Assembly (NCBI GenBank): GCA_002471805.1
Contig: DKQR01000227.1
Coordinates: 1 to 6,836 of the forward strand
Origin: Fidelibacterota bacterium UBA7303
GTDB taxonomy: Bacteria; Fidelibacterota; Marinisomatia; Marinisomatales; UBA1611
Direction of reading: 5' to 3'
DNA: 6,836 nucleotides
Shown: positions 5,370 to 6,836 of the stretch, piece by piece
Layout of the letters: every line of letters starts with the position of its first letter
Numbering within the stretch: position 1 is the stretch's first letter
Notes under the pieces: generated by a model
The model's input: the letters and a program-made list of their open reading frames with translations, nothing else
What the model was told of the DNA's origin: nothing
Database searches by the model: none
Made by a program: the position numbers and the translations under genes

Positions 5370-6836
5370 TTATTTTGCATGTGACCTGTCCCTGAAAACC
5401 GTCCAACCCTCATATAACATCCACAATATAAGGGCAATAAGTATACCATCAATTACCAATAAAATTCGATTTGTCATGGCGAAAGATTTGATTTTTACCA
5501 TTAAGGTGGTAAGTGTGATAATTGTAATAAAAATAAATGGAATGACTAAGGGCAGTACAGGTCGGTTTCGTTTCCAAAAATAAATAGATAAGATCATTAA
5601 AGTCAAAGCGGCCAGCATTTGGTTTGATGCACCAAAAATAGGCCAAAGAACCCAGCCGGCCTGGGTTGATAACCCTGTTGATTGATCAGTCACTTGCCAT
5701 AGAGTTAACCATAACGCAGGAATAATGGCAATCAGGGTGGCAATATAACGATTTTTTAATACCTGAATTTTCAGCGAATCCCCTACTTCCATCAAAATAA
5801 ATCTCTGAATTCTGGTTGCTGTATCCAAAGTCGTTGCTGCAAAGGAAATTACCAAAACAGCCATGATGGTTTTGGCCATATTAGATTGAATTCCCAGAGA
5901 TTCGATCAGAGCTCCGCCGCCTAAAACAAATGCAGTTGCTTTGTTTGTGGCTGCATGGGCCCATGAATCATAATAAACTGCCCAACTGAGATCTTCCACC
6001 CTTCCTACAGAAGGAAGATTACAATTCGCAACCAGTGATATTCCGGCAACGGCAGCAATGGTAGCCGCAAGTGCTAGGGTCCCTTCCCCCAGCATGGCGC
6101 CATATCCAATTAATTTGGTATGGCGAATATTGCTCACCTGTTTGGAGGTCGTACCAGATGAAACCAGGCCATGAAAACCGCTAATGGCACCACAGGCAAT
6201 GGTGACAAATAAAAAAGGAAACATATTTGGTCCACCTTCCCCACTGACCCGGACCATCGGTGCATCCACAATGGGCTGGGCAATAAGCATACCAATAAAT
6301 ATTAGTCCAAGCCCGACCAGCAATTGATGACTGTTAATGTAATCCCGTGGCTGGAGTAAAAGCCAGACGGGAAGCAAACTGGCAATGCCGGAGTAAATAA
6401 ACAGCAGAATGATCCAAAGGTTGGATTGAGCTGCTTTATCTAACCCGAAAAATTCAAAGGAAAGTGGGTGAATAGTTCCTATATAAACAAAAAGATAAAG
6501 CAGGATCAGGGCAATTACAGATGGGATGAAGGCATCCATTTTCTTTTTATACAGGACAAAACCAATCACGATGGCAATGATAATTTCTATATTTATTGGA
6601 AGAACAGCCGCAGGTACATTCACAAACAATCCAGCTATTGCCATTGCAAACACAGCCAGAACCAACCAGGTAAGCATCATAACAAATAAGAGAAACATGG
6701 TTCTGACTCGAGGATTAATGACTGATCCGGTAATATCAGCGATGGATTTACCCTTTTCCCTCACCGAAACCACCAATGCACCAAAATCATGGACAGCCCC
6801 CATGAAAATTGTACCCAAAACAACCCATAAAAAAGC
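5370..6836 (-). CDS. cstA: Carbon starvation protein CstA family transporter (5' end outside the window)
   Basis: CstA proteins are multi-pass inner-membrane transporters, linked in enterobacteria to pyruvate and peptide uptake under carbon limitation. The frame is open to the right edge (first codon at 6836-6834), giving 488 visible residues that end at TAA (5372-5370). The true start is upstream, and by family comparison roughly 80-110 N-terminal residues are missing. The TTG at 6818 is internal, because conserved sequence (FLWVVLGTIFMGAVHDF) runs across it. Hallmarks, in visible numbering, are GAVHDF (13-18), LLQPRDY (about 160-166), CGAISGFHGLVSSGTTSKQ (about 215-233), LDTATRIQRF (337-346) and FGASNQMLAAL (401-411). 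About a dozen hydrophobic segments alternate with short loops. The ending soon after the last helix resembles the shorter CstA type rather than the roughly 700-residue E. coli protein. It probably shares a transcript with the mutase gene 9 bases downstream; the actual substrate cannot be read from sequence. Confidence 0.94.
   Translation of the reverse strand, partial: AFLWVVLGTIFMGAVHDFGALVVSVREKGKSIADITGSVINPRVRTMFLLFVMMLTWLVLAVFAMAIAGLFVNVPAAVLPINIEIIIAIVIGFVLYKKKMDAFIPSVIALILLYLFVYIGTIHPLSFEFFGLDKAAQSNLWIILLFIYSGIASLLPVWLLLQPRDYINSHQLLVGLGLIFIGMLIAQPIVDAPMVRVSGEGGPNMFPFLFVTIACGAISGFHGLVSSGTTSKQVSNIRHTKLIGYGAMLGEGTLALAATIAAVAGISLVANCNLPSVGRVEDLSWAVYYDSWAHAATNKATAFVLGGGALIESLGIQSNMAKTIMAVLVISFAATTLDTATRIQRFILMEVGDSLKIQVLKNRYIATLIAIIPALWLTLWQVTDQSTGLSTQAGWVLWPIFGASNQMLAALTLMILSIYFWKRNRPVLPLVIPFIFITIITLTTLMVKIKSFAMTNRILLVIDGILIALILWMLYEGWTVFRDRSHAK

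Noticed and set aside
6816..6818. TTG at 6818 as the start of cstA
   Set aside because: The frame continues to the window edge and the residues before it (AFLWVV) belong to the conserved CstA segment, so the start lies outside the window.
1..6836. Defence system, prophage, insertion sequence, CRISPR array or tRNA
   Set aside because: Nearly all of the window is explained by five housekeeping or metabolic genes on one strand; no repeats with regular spacing, transposase motifs or cloverleaf sequences were seen.

Overview
All recognisable genes in this window lie on the minus strand, so the map reads from right to left. In transcription order it holds: the 3' part of a carbon-starvation (CstA) family transporter (6836 to 5370, its 5' end beyond the window); a complete adenosylcobalamin-dependent acyl-CoA mutase large subunit of the methylmalonyl-CoA mutase family (5360 to 3702); a very AT-rich gap of 170 bases; a small lipoprotein of unknown function (3531 to 2965); a ResB/CcsB (Ccs1) cytochrome c biogenesis protein (2965 to 1841); and a CcsA/ResC cytochrome c synthase subunit with a large extra N-terminal domain (1844 to 1), which runs off the left edge close to its C-terminus.

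There appear to be two transcription units. In the first, cstA and the mutase gene are separated by only 9 bases. In the second, lipoprotein, resB and ccsA are joined by stop/start overlaps (TGATG and ATGA) and so are probably translationally coupled. The gap at 3532-3701, about 19% G+C, is the natural place for the end of the first unit and the promoter of the second. No tRNA, rRNA, CRISPR array, insertion sequence or phage-like gene was seen.

The second unit encodes a System II (Ccs) cytochrome c maturation machine. ResB and CcsA together carry haem across the inner membrane and attach it to CXXCH apocytochromes. The histidines and the tryptophan-rich (WWD) motif expected for haem handling are present, split over the two proteins. 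The lipoprotein is probably tethered on the periplasmic face and may be an accessory of this machine, but that is inferred only from position. The mutase looks more like isobutyryl-CoA mutase than methylmalonyl-CoA mutase at two substrate-determining positions (Phe81 and Gln199).

The organism is probably a Gram-negative, AT-rich bacterium. The mutase, ResB and lipoprotein starts have no Shine-Dalgarno sequence and ccsA has at best a weak one. This, with the split ResB plus long CcsA arrangement, fits the Bacteroidota/FCB neighbourhood (for example Marinimicrobia-like lineages). That placement is a low-confidence inference. The region looks like ordinary chromosomal housekeeping and catabolic sequence, not a mobile or defence island. 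The least explained items are the lipoprotein, the roughly 300-residue CcsA N-terminal domain and the true substrate of the mutase.
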